A stretch of DNA of 64,000 bases from Aralia elata (lineage: Eukaryota > Streptophyta > Magnoliopsida > Apiales > Araliaceae): contig CM068383.1 of assembly GCA_034770075.1 (NCBI GenBank), forward strand, positions 48,689,222 to 48,753,221. The letters run 5' to 3'. The translations under genes and the position numbers were made by a program. The notes below the pieces were generated by a model. It was given only the letters and a program-made list of their open reading frames with translations. It was not told where the DNA came from and did no database searches. Positions 56,701-64,000 of this stretch are shown piece after piece. Within the stretch, counting starts at the first letter, position 1; every line of letters starts with the position of its first letter.

Positions 56701-58861
56701 AATAATTGAAAATTGCTTGGACATCCAGGTGTATGTAATATATTGATAAAACAACTACAGTATTTAATGAATAGATGCATGATATATAACACAAATATAT
56801 ATATGTATATGTATGTATGTATATATACTTGGAATGCCCCAAAAGCAAAGCTTGTTCGAGAATCACAAGTAAATATGAATTTCATAATTGCTACCTTGCA
56901 AAATAGAAGTATGCAAGATCTCCTATTTCCAAGTGAAAATAAAATGCTATTCTAAACGATATCAGAAAATGAAGAACTCGAAATTTTAATTCTAAACAAA
57001 CCTGAATTTGCTGGATCCCAGTCAAATCCTTGCAAAATTCACTCAGCAGCTGATTGCATGTTGGGCGGACATAGGTTTGGAAACAAGCTTCCAGTTGACC
57101 GGTCAAGCTACTCACTATTACAGATGGAAACTCAATTATCTCCTGTGGATGCGGATTGTTCGCCTTGTCACATGTAGCCTCAAAATCAATGACCACAAAG
57201 TAATGAAAATCTTGATACTGATACTCATAAGGGTAACTTTGAGGGAATATACTGAATGGGGCATATTGGAATCGGTTATCCACTGATAAAGGGTAAATTC
57301 GACCATCAAAAGCACTCAACTGACACAGCTGCACATTACTAGAGTCAGGATGGAAGGTCGACCATGGACCAAAGTCATGTTGGTAGGTGTTTCTCTTGTA
57401 GCATAAATTAGAAGCTTCAACCGACTCGCTGCTTAGTCCGCTGTCTTGTTTAATGACATCTCCACCTGGATCGGTATAGATGTCGTTTTTTAGCTCAAGA
57501 CATCCTTCTGCAGGACTCCCACTACACTGCAGAGTATATGGGTATCCCTTGCTCTGGAGGCCCACCATGGATGCCTCGCAGGTCCTTTGCATAATTTCTG
57601 GATTCAAAAGTATTAATAAGTAAATAAACATAGTACATCAAACAGAAAAGAAGCTTCATCATACGCATGAAACTATATCAGCAAATAATGGAACTCAGAG
57701 CACCATTTAAGAATTTAGTTCTTGCTCAGCAGAGATTTGGTACTACAAGATATTTCATTTGCCTTATGCATTAGTCCTTCATTTTAAAAGCATGAATTTC
57801 TAATATGAGTCAACTTTATAGTAAGGGTTCCGTAAAATCTTTAGGTATTACAGACTATATTCAAAGGACACAAAAGTAGGGGAATTATCAATGCACGTGA
57901 AAAATATTAATAATCCCTCCCATTCCACCAAAAAATGTTCCATTCGCTAAAAAAAAGTCCAAAATTAAGAATCCCATTTCTTTTGATGGTAGTACAAAAT
58001 TTTGATGGTACTATATTATGACAAAATATGTTTTATCATAATAATTTCAATACCATGCCATCAATACTAACTAAACACTCAACGAATTTAAGGGGTAAAA
58101 TATGAAATAAGAATATTATCAACGCACATGAATGCAGGGGAATTATCATCTATATTCAAAAGACACAAAAGCAGGGGTATTATCATTGTACATAAAAATT
58201 ATTCATAATTCCACCATTCCACCAAAAACGTCCAATTTACCAAAATAATTTCAAATATAAGAATCTCATTTCTTTTTTATAGTAGTACAATTTTTTTATG
58301 GTAGTACTAAAAGGACAAATATCTTTTATCTAAAATTTCATTAGCATGCCTTCACTACTAACTAAACACTCAATGAATTTAGGGGTAAACATGAAAAGCA
58401 AAAAAAAAAAAAAAGAACATATCCTTAATTTTGGAAATTTTGCAAATGAGAATTTTCTGGTGAGGGAGTAATAGTAAAACAGTTTAACCAGTGGTTCCTA
58501 GATTATAGCATCTACAGAGTGTGGAGAGAAACCACTCAATAGTGGATGCCTAAGCAACCCAAAGAAAAAAAAAAACGTTAAAGAGAAAAAAAAAATCAAT
58601 AGTGCATACTTTTAAATAATAATAATTCAATTGTGAAAGTTCTCAAGTTTCTTTGTACTTTTTAACGGCTAAATTTTAAGTTCACTCTTCGTCCACCTAC
58701 TGTAAAAAGAATGAATCAATAAGAAGTTTTAACCGATCTGAAAAATCCAGTATGTTATGTACTACTTTCGGAATTGTTCGATCCGAATCGCCAAATAGGC
58801 GATCCCCAAGTCCGGGAAAAAAAAAAAAAAAAGACATACCGAGACCTTGCGATCGCTCCAT
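33878..58861 (-). CDS. ERI-1-like 3'-5' exonuclease with GRF zinc finger (4 exons)
   Basis: The coding parts are 58840-58861, 57002-57597, 34468-34643 and 33878-34334 (22+596+176+457 nt), giving 416 residues with every junction in phase. The DEDDh exonuclease site is visible: VVIDFEATC (D145, E147), TWSNWDCRV (D243) and HCGLDDAKN (H300, D305). A C-terminal GRF-type zinc finger follows (CYCG at 371-374, GPKQG, C396, C407, FEWA). Residues 8-135 are unrecognised. It resembles the plant At3g15140-type protein. ERI-1 relatives trim RNA 3' ends, including small RNAs and 5.8S rRNA; the substrate here is not known. The start is the first ATG of exon 1. Intron 2 is 22.4 kb and packed with transposons, so expression needs very long splicing. 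Confidence 0.85.
34468..34643 (-). CDS. exonuclease exon 3 (third catalytic Asp)
   Basis: It lies between acceptor TGTTGTTAG|GTGG and donor AACCG|GTTAGT. It encodes VDRGVTLSEALLRHDKWLEK and TWSNWDC. The intron to exon 4 is 133 bp. Confidence 0.85.
34644..35108. other. intron 2, 3' end
   Basis: Low-complexity intron DNA with no ORF or repeat boundary that I can define. Confidence 0.5.
35109..35970 (-). pseudogene. Ty3/gypsy gag fragment with an internal duplication
   Basis: The minus strand gives QPITAFQRDESKAKGLCYYC, a gag segment before a zinc knuckle whose GHxC half is lost. Upstream, the segment VKMLNTPDLTRANKLAKQ occurs twice about 180 bp apart (near 35400-35500 and 35600-35700). It is related to the gag of element 3 but is in the opposite orientation. 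No LTR is attached. Confidence 0.65.
35976..37339. mobile_element. solo LTR, Copia-type (35981-37334) with GTCTC duplication
   Basis: TGTTGGATTTTTG ... TTTTTCCAACA (1354 bp) has TGTTGG/CCAACA ends typical of plant Copia LTRs. GTCTC is repeated exactly at 35976-35980 and 37335-37339. No internal region is present. Confidence 0.9.
37340..39223. other. intron 2 segment with a GC-rich repeat fragment
   Basis: No gene was seen. A short inverted repeat (GCTTTTAAGCCC / GGGTTTAAAAGC) lies at 37388-37443. A GC-rich block at 37958-38100 has repeated GCCTAGGC, GAGGCGC and GAGACGC motifs like the ends of the hAT elements below, but only one end is present. Confidence 0.45.
39215..40446. mobile_element. 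MULE-type element (39224-40437) with long TIRs
   Basis: The ends GGCTTAAATATAAAT and its reverse complement start terminal inverted repeats of about 145 bp. Flanking 9-mers TTTCATTAT and TTTTATGAT match at 7 of 9. No transposase is present. The TIRs are the same family as those of the Pack-MULE at 45981-47457. Confidence 0.75.
40438..42253. other. intron 2 segment, no feature recognised
   Basis: Mixed AT-rich DNA with short chance ORFs (for example near 40945-41277) that have no recognisable motif. I see no repeat boundary. Confidence 0.5.
44562..45623 (+). pseudogene. gag of element 3, interrupted
   Basis: A start at 44562 is in frame with the long stretch from 44661. The core reads LVFPSFTEGDDARRWVQDCE, YFDIYGIHSYRRVAIAGMHL and FEQ/FKLLKQVGTVNAYYD, typical of plant gypsy gag. 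Stops lie at 44589, 45222 and near 45372, followed by a frame change. The zinc knuckle (CFYCDNKYTFGHQ) is broken at its last Cys codon by the MULE insertion at 45624. Confidence 0.85.
45972..47466 (+). mobile_element. Pack-MULE (45981-47457) nested in the larger MULE
   Basis: The TIRs of about 190 bp start GGCTTAAATATAATTTAC. TTATTATTA is repeated at both ends, though the duplication is hard to tell from the surrounding (TTA)n. The interior (about 46260-47220) is GC-richer and contains a gene-like fragment on the plus strand, so this fits a Pack-MULE. There is no transposase. Confidence 0.8.
46907..47182 (+). pseudogene. captured gene fragment (DUF1645-like) in the Pack-MULE
   Basis: A frame of about 90 codons reads KPKPPSSEKNIADTPGESDP, EKEFGDFEFRLED and MLPADELFSNGKLVPLP, then ends at a TGA. 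The FEF...ADELFSNGKLVPL pattern resembles plant DUF1645 proteins. The start is missing. The better codon-like composition contrasts with the AT-rich surroundings. Confidence 0.5.
47458..47770. repeat. (TTA)n microsatellite with CG and GA variants
   Basis: About 310 bp of TTATTA repeats, with scattered ATCG and ATGA units. A shorter tract lies on the other side of the Pack-MULE (45937-45980). Confidence 0.95.
47988..50112 (+). pseudogene. pol of element 3: protease, RT, RNase H (no integrase)
   Basis: The protease active site is damaged (ILIDGG followed by an apparent 4-base loss near 48225), then VLGVKWLRKLGPTTFDYEDL follows. RT has VIRPSHSPYASPILLVK, CVDYRHLNSLTIKNKYP and FFDDILVYS (near 49270) with frame breaks near 48900 and 49030-49090. 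RNase H has GTGIGAVLMQEGRPLAYFSK, then ADSLSRKHEE near 50030-50060. A purine tract (AAGGGAAAGGGAA) and the LTR follow at once, so integrase is absent. Confidence 0.9.
51598..52449. mobile_element. hAT-type element A (51606-52441) with 8-bp duplication
   Basis: The TIR CATAGTTGTCA is at both ends and TCTATCAT is repeated exactly at 51598-51605 and 52442-52449. The subterminal regions are rich in GGCG and CGCC motifs. A GA-repeat and CGGCGA-rich stretch (51800-51960) lies inside. There is no transposase. Confidence 0.88.
52507..54071 (+). other. internal region of element F
   Basis: Non-coding except for an unrecognised frame of 117 codons at 52799-53152, rich in Ser, Lys and Arg. Short repeats of a CCCTGAACTTT motif are at 53215-53290. 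Confidence 0.5.
54147..54402. mobile_element. Stowaway MITE (54149-54400)
   Basis: The TIRs CTCCCTCCGTCCCATAAAAG and GGATCGGAGGGAG are flanked by TA, the standard Stowaway (Tc1/mariner) pattern. It lies inside the 3' LTR of element F. Confidence 0.92.
54695..55023. other. intron 2 segment, no feature recognised
   Basis: AT-rich, no ORF or repeat boundary seen. Confidence 0.5.
55024..55564. mobile_element. hAT-type element B (55032-55556) with 8-bp duplication
   Basis: It has the same CATAGTTGT ends as element A and TTCATAAT repeated exactly at 55024-55031 and 55557-55564. Its left interior (about 55125-55215) matches the right interior of element A in inverse orientation (CGACTTGTCG / TATACATTATT region), so the two are relatives inserted in opposite directions. 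Confidence 0.88.
55565..57001. other. intron 2, 5' part
   Basis: No gene was seen. TA/TGTA-rich microsatellite-like DNA lies at 56130-56190 and 56795-56826. The donor GTTTGTTTAG is at 57001 (minus strand). Confidence 0.5.
57002..57597 (-). CDS. exonuclease exon 2 (DxE motif)
   Basis: It runs from acceptor GAATCCAG|AAATT to donor ATTCAG|GTTTGT. It starts in phase 1 and ends in phase 0. It encodes the unrecognised N-terminal region and YFVVIDFEATCDK plus EIIEFPSVIV. Confidence 0.88.
57890..58400. repeat. imperfect tandem duplication in intron 1
   Basis: Segments of about 220-250 bp at 57890-58110 and 58140-58400 share CCATTCCACCAAAAA, AAGAATCNCATTTCTTTT and CTAACTAAACACTCAA in the same order, with many differences. 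Confidence 0.65.
58840..58861 (-). CDS. exonuclease exon 1 (start codon)
   Basis: ATGGAGCGATCGCAAGGTCT encodes MERSQGL and ends one base into a codon at donor G|GTATGT. Exon 2 completes the codon as Glu. Confidence 0.75.
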
Positions 58862-59269
58862 GGCCTCTTGAACTTGTTGATGATCTCTTCAAATTAAAGA
58901 TATATAGATGGGACGTCCATCACCTCCTGATTCAAAATTAACTTATATTCCCCTGAAAAATCAAAAAGCAGATGAGTACAAATGCATATATGCATCAGTT
59001 ACTGGGAGAGAAAGAGAGGGGAGAGAGATACTTGCACGAACCAGACGGATACATGTGCAGAAAATGGTTGCTCGAGGAGGTAACTGTCCACCGGGGTTTT
59101 GTAAGTTATACATTTGGGCCTTTTCCATTTATTCTAAGTCTGGAGACTCATTTGGGGCCCGGACACTCATTTGGGGCCAGCCCATCCACGCATATTAGTT
59201 TATTTAATAATAAGTATTTTTTTATCCTAATTTTATCTTTTGGGTAGGACTCATTTTATTATCCCGTTA
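58862..59269 (-). promoter_or_regulatory. 5' UTR and promoter region of the exonuclease gene
   Basis: About 400 bp separate the start codon from the truncated LTR of element 5. A GA-rich stretch is at 59008-59028. No convincing TATA box was found. Confidence 0.4.
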
Positions 59270-59919
59270 CGCAGAATTCCGAACGCAAACAATTGTACCA
59301 AGATTACCGTCTACATATAGGCGAGGGGTTAAGGTGTTGTGAGCAATTCACTATATAACTTTGCTAGAAACGATCCGAGCGACGACCACCTCACGCAAGC
59401 GTGTCGTGGAGTTTATCATTTGGTATCAGAGTTGCGTTTTCTAGCTAAGTGTTTATCTTTATTTTATTGTTGAAATTGTGAGTAAAAAAGTATAGAGGAA
59501 AAAAAATAAAAATAAAAATCAGTTATTTTGATTGATTGCTATTGTTGGGGAAAATTATTCTTATTGCAAATTGCTTGGCATCCGTAAGCTTCGAGATTGT
59601 TGAGAATTCATTCAAGAAGGGTTTAATTGGCAGCTGTGGATTTAGTGGTTATCATACGTCTTATACTACTATATTTTGTTTGTGATAAGTTATTTTTGGA
59701 TTGCATAGTAAACTGTGATATTTGTTTGATGAATTCAAAAAGAACCTATAAGAGGGAATTAGAGCGGTAAAAGGCAAGTGTGTGAGAAATACTGAAGGTA
59801 AAAGCCAATAAAGTGATACACGAGCGTTTCATAATTGTGGGATATACTGTTTGAGCGAAACACATAAGGGACTGTGAGGAAAATTTTCTTTATGTATTAA
59901 TCCTTGTTTTGCAGCGAAT

Positions 59920-60764
59920 ATGTATAATTACGGTTATGGAAATACTTACGAGTTTCAAAGGAATTCCTTCCAAGGCAGACGCGATCCTGATGCTTATTTA
60001 AGTTGGGAGAAAAGGAAGGAACGGGAGTTTGACTATTATGATTATTCGAAGCATAAGAAGTTCAAACTGGCGATCCAGGATTTTTTCGGTTAGCTACATG
60101 GTGGGCTGAATTTGTGCGTAGCGGGAAAAGGTATGGAGAGCGTCTGGTCGAGACGTGGGAAGAATTGAAAATCGTGATGAGAAAGCGTTATGCCCCTGTA
60201 CAGCCTAGCAGGAGGAATGAACATGCATCTCCGAAACATGTAGAGCAACCTTCAAGGCGTTCAACTTGGGATAATGAAAAGAAGGTTCATAGACATGAAG
60301 ATTTGCAGTGGAGACAGCGAAGAGACACTCCTAAGGTGTATAGAGAACCATTATGTTCTAAGGAGAAGGAAGGAGAAGTCATAGGTTCATTTTGTGAGAT
60401 GTGGGAGGATTGGTTGATTCAACGACAAAACATACGACAGGAGCAAAAGGAGCAAGATCAGCCAAGTGAGGAAGAAGATGAAAGAGAACATGCGTTTCAA
60501 GGAGAATTGTTAGATTCTAATATGCTAGATAAAGTCCATGAACAGGAGCAAAAAAGTAAACGACAAGAAGAAAGTGAACAAGAGATTGTGAGCGAAAAAG
60601 AAAGTGAAAACAAAATTGAGTGTGAAAAGAAAAGAGAGATTGAGGAAAAAGAGAAAAATAGAGAGATTGAAAAGAGTGAAATTGAAAACAAGCGAGAGAA
60701 AGAAACAGTGGAGAGTAAGAGTAAAAAAGAGAGGAGAGTGAGTTGTATTTTGAAAAGCCAATGA
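59920..60764 (+). pseudogene. gag of element 5
   Basis: The start at 59920 follows an acceptor-like TTGTTTTGCAG. RRDPDAYLSWEKRKEREFDY is a gypsy gag motif. A stop at 60091 and a frame change near 60090 lead to EFVRSGKRYGERLVETWEEL. The C-terminal 100 residues are an extreme Glu/Lys-rich tract (EKESENKIECEKKREIEEKE) up to the stop at 60762. No zinc knuckle was found. Confidence 0.75.
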
Positions 60765-60830
60765 CTGTACATTCGTACAAGACGACACTTTTGAATACTA
60801 ATAAGATTAACTCTTCTTTGTTTAGTTCTG

Positions 60831-61205
60831 TTGTTTCTCTTATACAGGTTATTGAAGATGTACCCCCGTGCTATCATTCTATATCAGCCAGCTTGTAGTA
60901 TTTCCGAGAAGACAACGGAGTTACAAAGGCGGGTTGGAGAATTGATGGAGCCCATCTTCATCAAAGCGAGTATAGTGGATGAATGCATTAGTGTGTGTGC
61001 TATTCATGAGATCATAGTGCCTAAAGAAGATAGAATGTTGAGCTTGTGCATTGATTTTGAATCGGTAACCAAGTATCGTTTTTATTTTCTTTACTTAGAT
61101 AATATGCTTGATAAATTGCATAGTGCTTGTGTTTTATCTACATTGAAAAATGACCATGTGATGTTTGTGCCTAATCAAATTAGTATGAGATATTGTAGAA
61201 AATGA
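60831..61205 (+). pseudogene. RT-like remnant 1 of element 5
   Basis: ELQRRVGELMEPIFIKAS, HEIIVPKEDRMLSLCIDFES and YRFYFLYLDNMLDKLHSACV line up with the RT segment around VPKKDGTWRMCVD...DDMLDELHG of gypsy elements. It is in the same frame as gag. The protease is absent between them. It is heavily substituted. Confidence 0.6.
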
Positions 61206-62189
61206 AAAGTTTTGTTAACAAGTGAATTGTATAGGTAGATAGTTATTTCTGTCAGATTAACTAATGCATCTAGTATGTTCATGAGTTTATTAAAACATGT
61301 TTTGCATGCTTCCATTGATAAATTTGTGTTTGGCTATTTTGAGGGTAAAATTGTCTTTATCATAAACTATGGAGGATATTTGATATTTGTCGAGTTAGTT
61401 TATGAGCATGCGTTATATTCTCATTGTCAATATTCTTACTATCATTTGGTAAATTCTCATTGTCAAAGTGCATATCTTCGTAGAATTTATTCTAGTGATT
61501 ATTGTGGGTATTCTCGTTCTCAATGTTATTACTTGCATGAAATTCATTCTAAGGTTTCTTGTCCAATTGTTGAATTAGGTTTTGATGTTAGTCAATCTTT
61601 ACATGATTTGTCGTTAGTTAATAGTGGTAGTGATCATGTCTTTTCATTAGATCAATCTTTATTGCATGATTTTGAGAATGTTGTCTTGAATGGAAAAGAA
61701 TTACTATCATTTGGTAATAATTTGAAAAGTGTTTATCATCAGATTAGATTGAGATATGGTTTACATACGTGTTTAGTTAAATCAATTGGATTAACTAGTG
61801 CAATAAATATTTTCAAGGTAAATCATATTTTTCATTCTTTCATGGGAAAATATGATAATATTTGTTTTGATGATATTCCGAGTTTTGTCAACACTTGGGG
61901 AAATTCTTTAGCATTTGTTGAGTTTGATTGTGATCATCGTATATATGCTAGTGAGTTTTCATCTTGTGAAATTGAGTGTGTTCTTTCAATTCCATTGATA
62001 TCAATACTTGAGTTTGGATTTGTTAATGTCAATGGGAAAGGAAGGGTTGGTTTTGTTTTACAGGTTCGGGATGGGTTCTTACTCATGGAGGAGGAAAACA
62101 TGGTTCGTTTTGCAAAGCAATTCGGACAATGCATGGGAAGTCTAAAGGGAAGTGATTTGATTTTTTATTCTAATAGACTTTGCATGTGA
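61206..62189 (+). pseudogene. RT-like remnants in an open frame of 304 codons
   Basis: The frame continues remnant 1 after two stops. RLTNASSMFMSLLKHVLHAS and FVFGYFEGKIVF match the RT motif LTNAPSTFM...VVYFDDI with the catalytic Asp pair lost. About 170 residues later NLKSVYHQIRLRYGLH, IGLTSAINIFKVNHIFHSFM and NICFDDIPSF resemble the same RT region again, with FDD kept. The stretch between is Tyr, His, Cys and Ser-rich and unrecognised. The strand is T-rich, which favours long chance frames. Confidence 0.5.
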
Positions 62190-63544
62190 TTTTGAGTTAT
62201 TTGATTTTTTTGTGATTAAACAAAAGGAACTTGTTGATTCGTTTGGTTTTGTGTTTAATCCAGGAATTTGAGTTTGTTTACTAATGCGCCATGAGAAGTT
62301 TCAAAGATTGTTATTTGATCTCGGTGCAATGAAATAGGAGTTTGTATAAATGATCGAGATCATGAGATTTACTTCTGATCCGGGAATTCGTTATTGGGTC
62401 TATTTGTGAATAGACGAGATCATCACGTTGATTTTTGATCCGGGAATTCGTGAATGGGAGTTTATGCAACGAGAAGAGTTCTACATGTTGATATTTGATC
62501 TAGGAGGAGATAGAGCTTTTCATAATTTTTCTTGCATTTATTTTACTACATATGCATTTGTTTTCGTAGGTTGCATTTCGGTTTTAGTTGCTAATTTAGT
62601 TTATTTTGATCTAGTTAGCATTGTGGAAGTATCTGATTTACGTGTGGGCGAGAATCGTATTGGTGTGGATAGGTTCGTGTGTAAAAGGAGCTCAAACGTT
62701 AAAGTTTCCAAGTTGTGTTGCGAGGAGATTACAGGATGTTATGTCGATTATAGCATTACCTGGAAAGAGATGTTTACAAGTTGTTCGTATCAATCCGAGG
62801 AAGTTGCCAGATGTTGCTAAGTTCCTTGCAGGAGTTGGAGTTTTTAATGATTTTTTTCATATTCTTACTTGCAGTGTTGATTTTGTGTTTATATTTCATT
62901 TGCAAGTTGAGATTTGGGATCATGATTTGTTTGATGCTACTAACTTAGTTTGTTTTTATATAGGATCAGATTTGTTAGAAAATCCTTTTCAAGAGGAGGA
63001 GAATGATACAATCCTGGTCAGGCTCGCATCGAACAACATTCATTCAACTCAGGTTCAAGAGGTTCATCGGATGATCGCAAGTGAATGGGCTAAACTCAAC
63101 TTAAGGATGCTTATATTAGAGTTCAAGACAAGTAATCGAATCCGTGTTCGTTTGTGTGGCTTCGTCATCGCTAAAGTTATGTTCCAGTTCATGATGGGAT
63201 TGCAAGTTTATGGTCATTGTTATGAATATCCAATCATGAATGAGAGCTTTCAAACTATCATGCGACTACACGAGGTTGGATTGCACGGAAAGCAAAATCG
63301 AAAGTTGGGAGTCAGGGAGCTCGCCCCGGCGCGCTCGTCTCTATCCAGTTCGCCCCAGCGCGCCGCCCCGGCCCGGCCTTCTCTGCCAAATTCGCCCTGG
63401 CGAACTCATGCAGGCCAATTAGCTTGCCCCGGCGCAGATTCACCCCGACGAAGGATTTTCAGTACAACGAGCTCGCCCCGACGAACTCATCAAATTCCAG
63501 CTGATGCGTTTTTTCGAGATTTGGACGCGGGATTACATAATTAA
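62190..63544 (+). pseudogene. 3' coding remnant of element 5
   Basis: Overlapping frames at 62428-62820 and 62621-63544. In the second, ATNLVCFYIGSDLLENPFQE and QVQEVHRMIASEWAKLN resemble the end of a gypsy polyprotein. No integrase motif is seen. GAGATCAT-containing repeats lie at 62318-62460. The frame runs on through the GC-rich repeat to a stop near 63544. Confidence 0.45.
63310..63500. repeat. GC-rich degenerate repeat (CTCGCCCCGGCG type)
   Basis: About six units such as CTCGCCCCGGCGCG, TTCGCCCCAGCGCG, TTCGCCCTGGCGAACTC and CTCGCCCCGACGAACTC stand out in otherwise AT-rich DNA. Each tends to be palindromic around GCGAACTC/GAGCTCGC. Confidence 0.7.
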
Positions 63545-64000
63545 TTAGTTATTTTCAGTATCTTTTTAGATTCCTATTGTAATTAGGTTACTTTTGGATT
63601 AGAATTAGATTCTAAATTGGTTGTAATTCCTTATAAGATTCTAGGGTTTCTATTACTACTATAAATAGGTTTTATGCTTGTAATTCAAGGATAGTTATCA
63701 ATTCAATATTATTCAGATTTATCATATTCTTGTGAGTTTATTCGCTACTTTTGGTTCTTTGAAGAATTCCTAAGTATTTTCTTAGTTTTCTTTGAGATTC
63801 AAGTTTGACTTATCATACAACAATACATAGTTGTGTGTGGCGTCTTCTACCGCATCAATCATCGATTGTACTGAGATTACCGCTTCAATATAAGCGAGGG
63901 GTCAAGGTGTCGTTGGTGTCCATTCAACGTAGAATTCCGAACGCAAGCAATTGTACCAAGATTACCGTTTACATATAGGCGAGTCTTGGAAACTCTCGTC
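63545..64000 (+). repeat. 3' LTR of element 5 (partial, left end uncertain)
   Basis: A TATA box (CTATAAATAGG, 63659-63668) and the terminal match to 59270-59340 mark it. Two imperfect copies of ATTGTAC(T/C)(G/A)AGATTACCG lie at 63866 and 63950. The left end is not certain. Confidence 0.6.

Larger units (their letters stand above)
59270..64000 (+). mobile_element. element 5: decayed Ty3/gypsy element, right end outside the window
   Basis: A 5' LTR remnant (59270-59418) matches the last bases of the window (from 63931, GAATTCCGAACGCAA). A priming site TGGTATCAGAGT is at 59421-59432. Gag, RT-like remnants and a DLLENPFQEEENDT end typical of some gypsy polyproteins follow. The 3' LTR is cut by the window edge. 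Confidence 0.8.

Noticed and set aside
60497..60877. Three overlapping antisense frames rich in Ser, Phe and Leu
   Set aside because: They are shadows of the Glu/Lys-rich gag tail on the other strand.

Overview
The window looks like nuclear DNA of a dicot-type plant. It is dominated by long-LTR Ty3/gypsy retrotransposons, many with a priming site matching initiator Met-tRNA. It also carries MULE, hAT and Stowaway DNA transposons and one spliced host gene of the ERI-1-like exonuclease kind found in plants. No bacterial, organellar, rRNA, tRNA or CRISPR feature was seen. The species cannot be named from the sequence.

Layout. 1-6203: 3' part of a chromodomain-type (Tekay/Del-like) Ty3/gypsy element, with RNase H, integrase, chromodomain tail and a 4.1 kb 3' LTR. 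6250-19192 (plus) and about 19208-29910 (minus): two copies of a second Tekay/Del-like family with 4.05 kb LTRs, an extra acidic ORF before gag, and a fused gag-pol frame, lying tail to tail. The plus copy is split by a 3.5 kb solo LTR flanked by CCCAG. Its own 3' end and the 3' LTR of the minus copy were lost in a rearrangement at 19192-19485. 29911-32600: decayed repeats, the 5' exon of a methyltransferase-like gene that runs into a fold-back minisatellite, and a palindromic MITE.

33878-58861 (minus): a four-exon, 416-codon ERI-1-like 3'-5' exonuclease with a C-terminal GRF zinc finger. Its exons join in phase, and intron 2 is 22.4 kb (34644-57001). That intron holds a gypsy gag fragment, a solo Copia-type LTR, a MULE, two hAT elements, a Stowaway MITE and a five-deep nest: small LTR element F > small LTR element 4 > integrase-less gypsy element 3 > MULE > Pack-MULE. 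Target-site duplications are readable at every level except the outermost.

59270-64000: a decayed Ty3/gypsy element starting about 400 bp upstream of the exonuclease start codon. It keeps a gag frame, two RT-like remnants and a partial 3' LTR.

How the parts relate. The exonuclease is the only gene that looks intact. The retroelement frames all carry stops or frameshifts, many of them C-to-T type, as expected of methylated, silenced copies. The most interesting structural signals are a GC-AG intron-like segment with a positioned hairpin shared by three LTR families, splice-acceptor-like sequences just before each element ORF, the large inverted pair of elements, and the nested intron.
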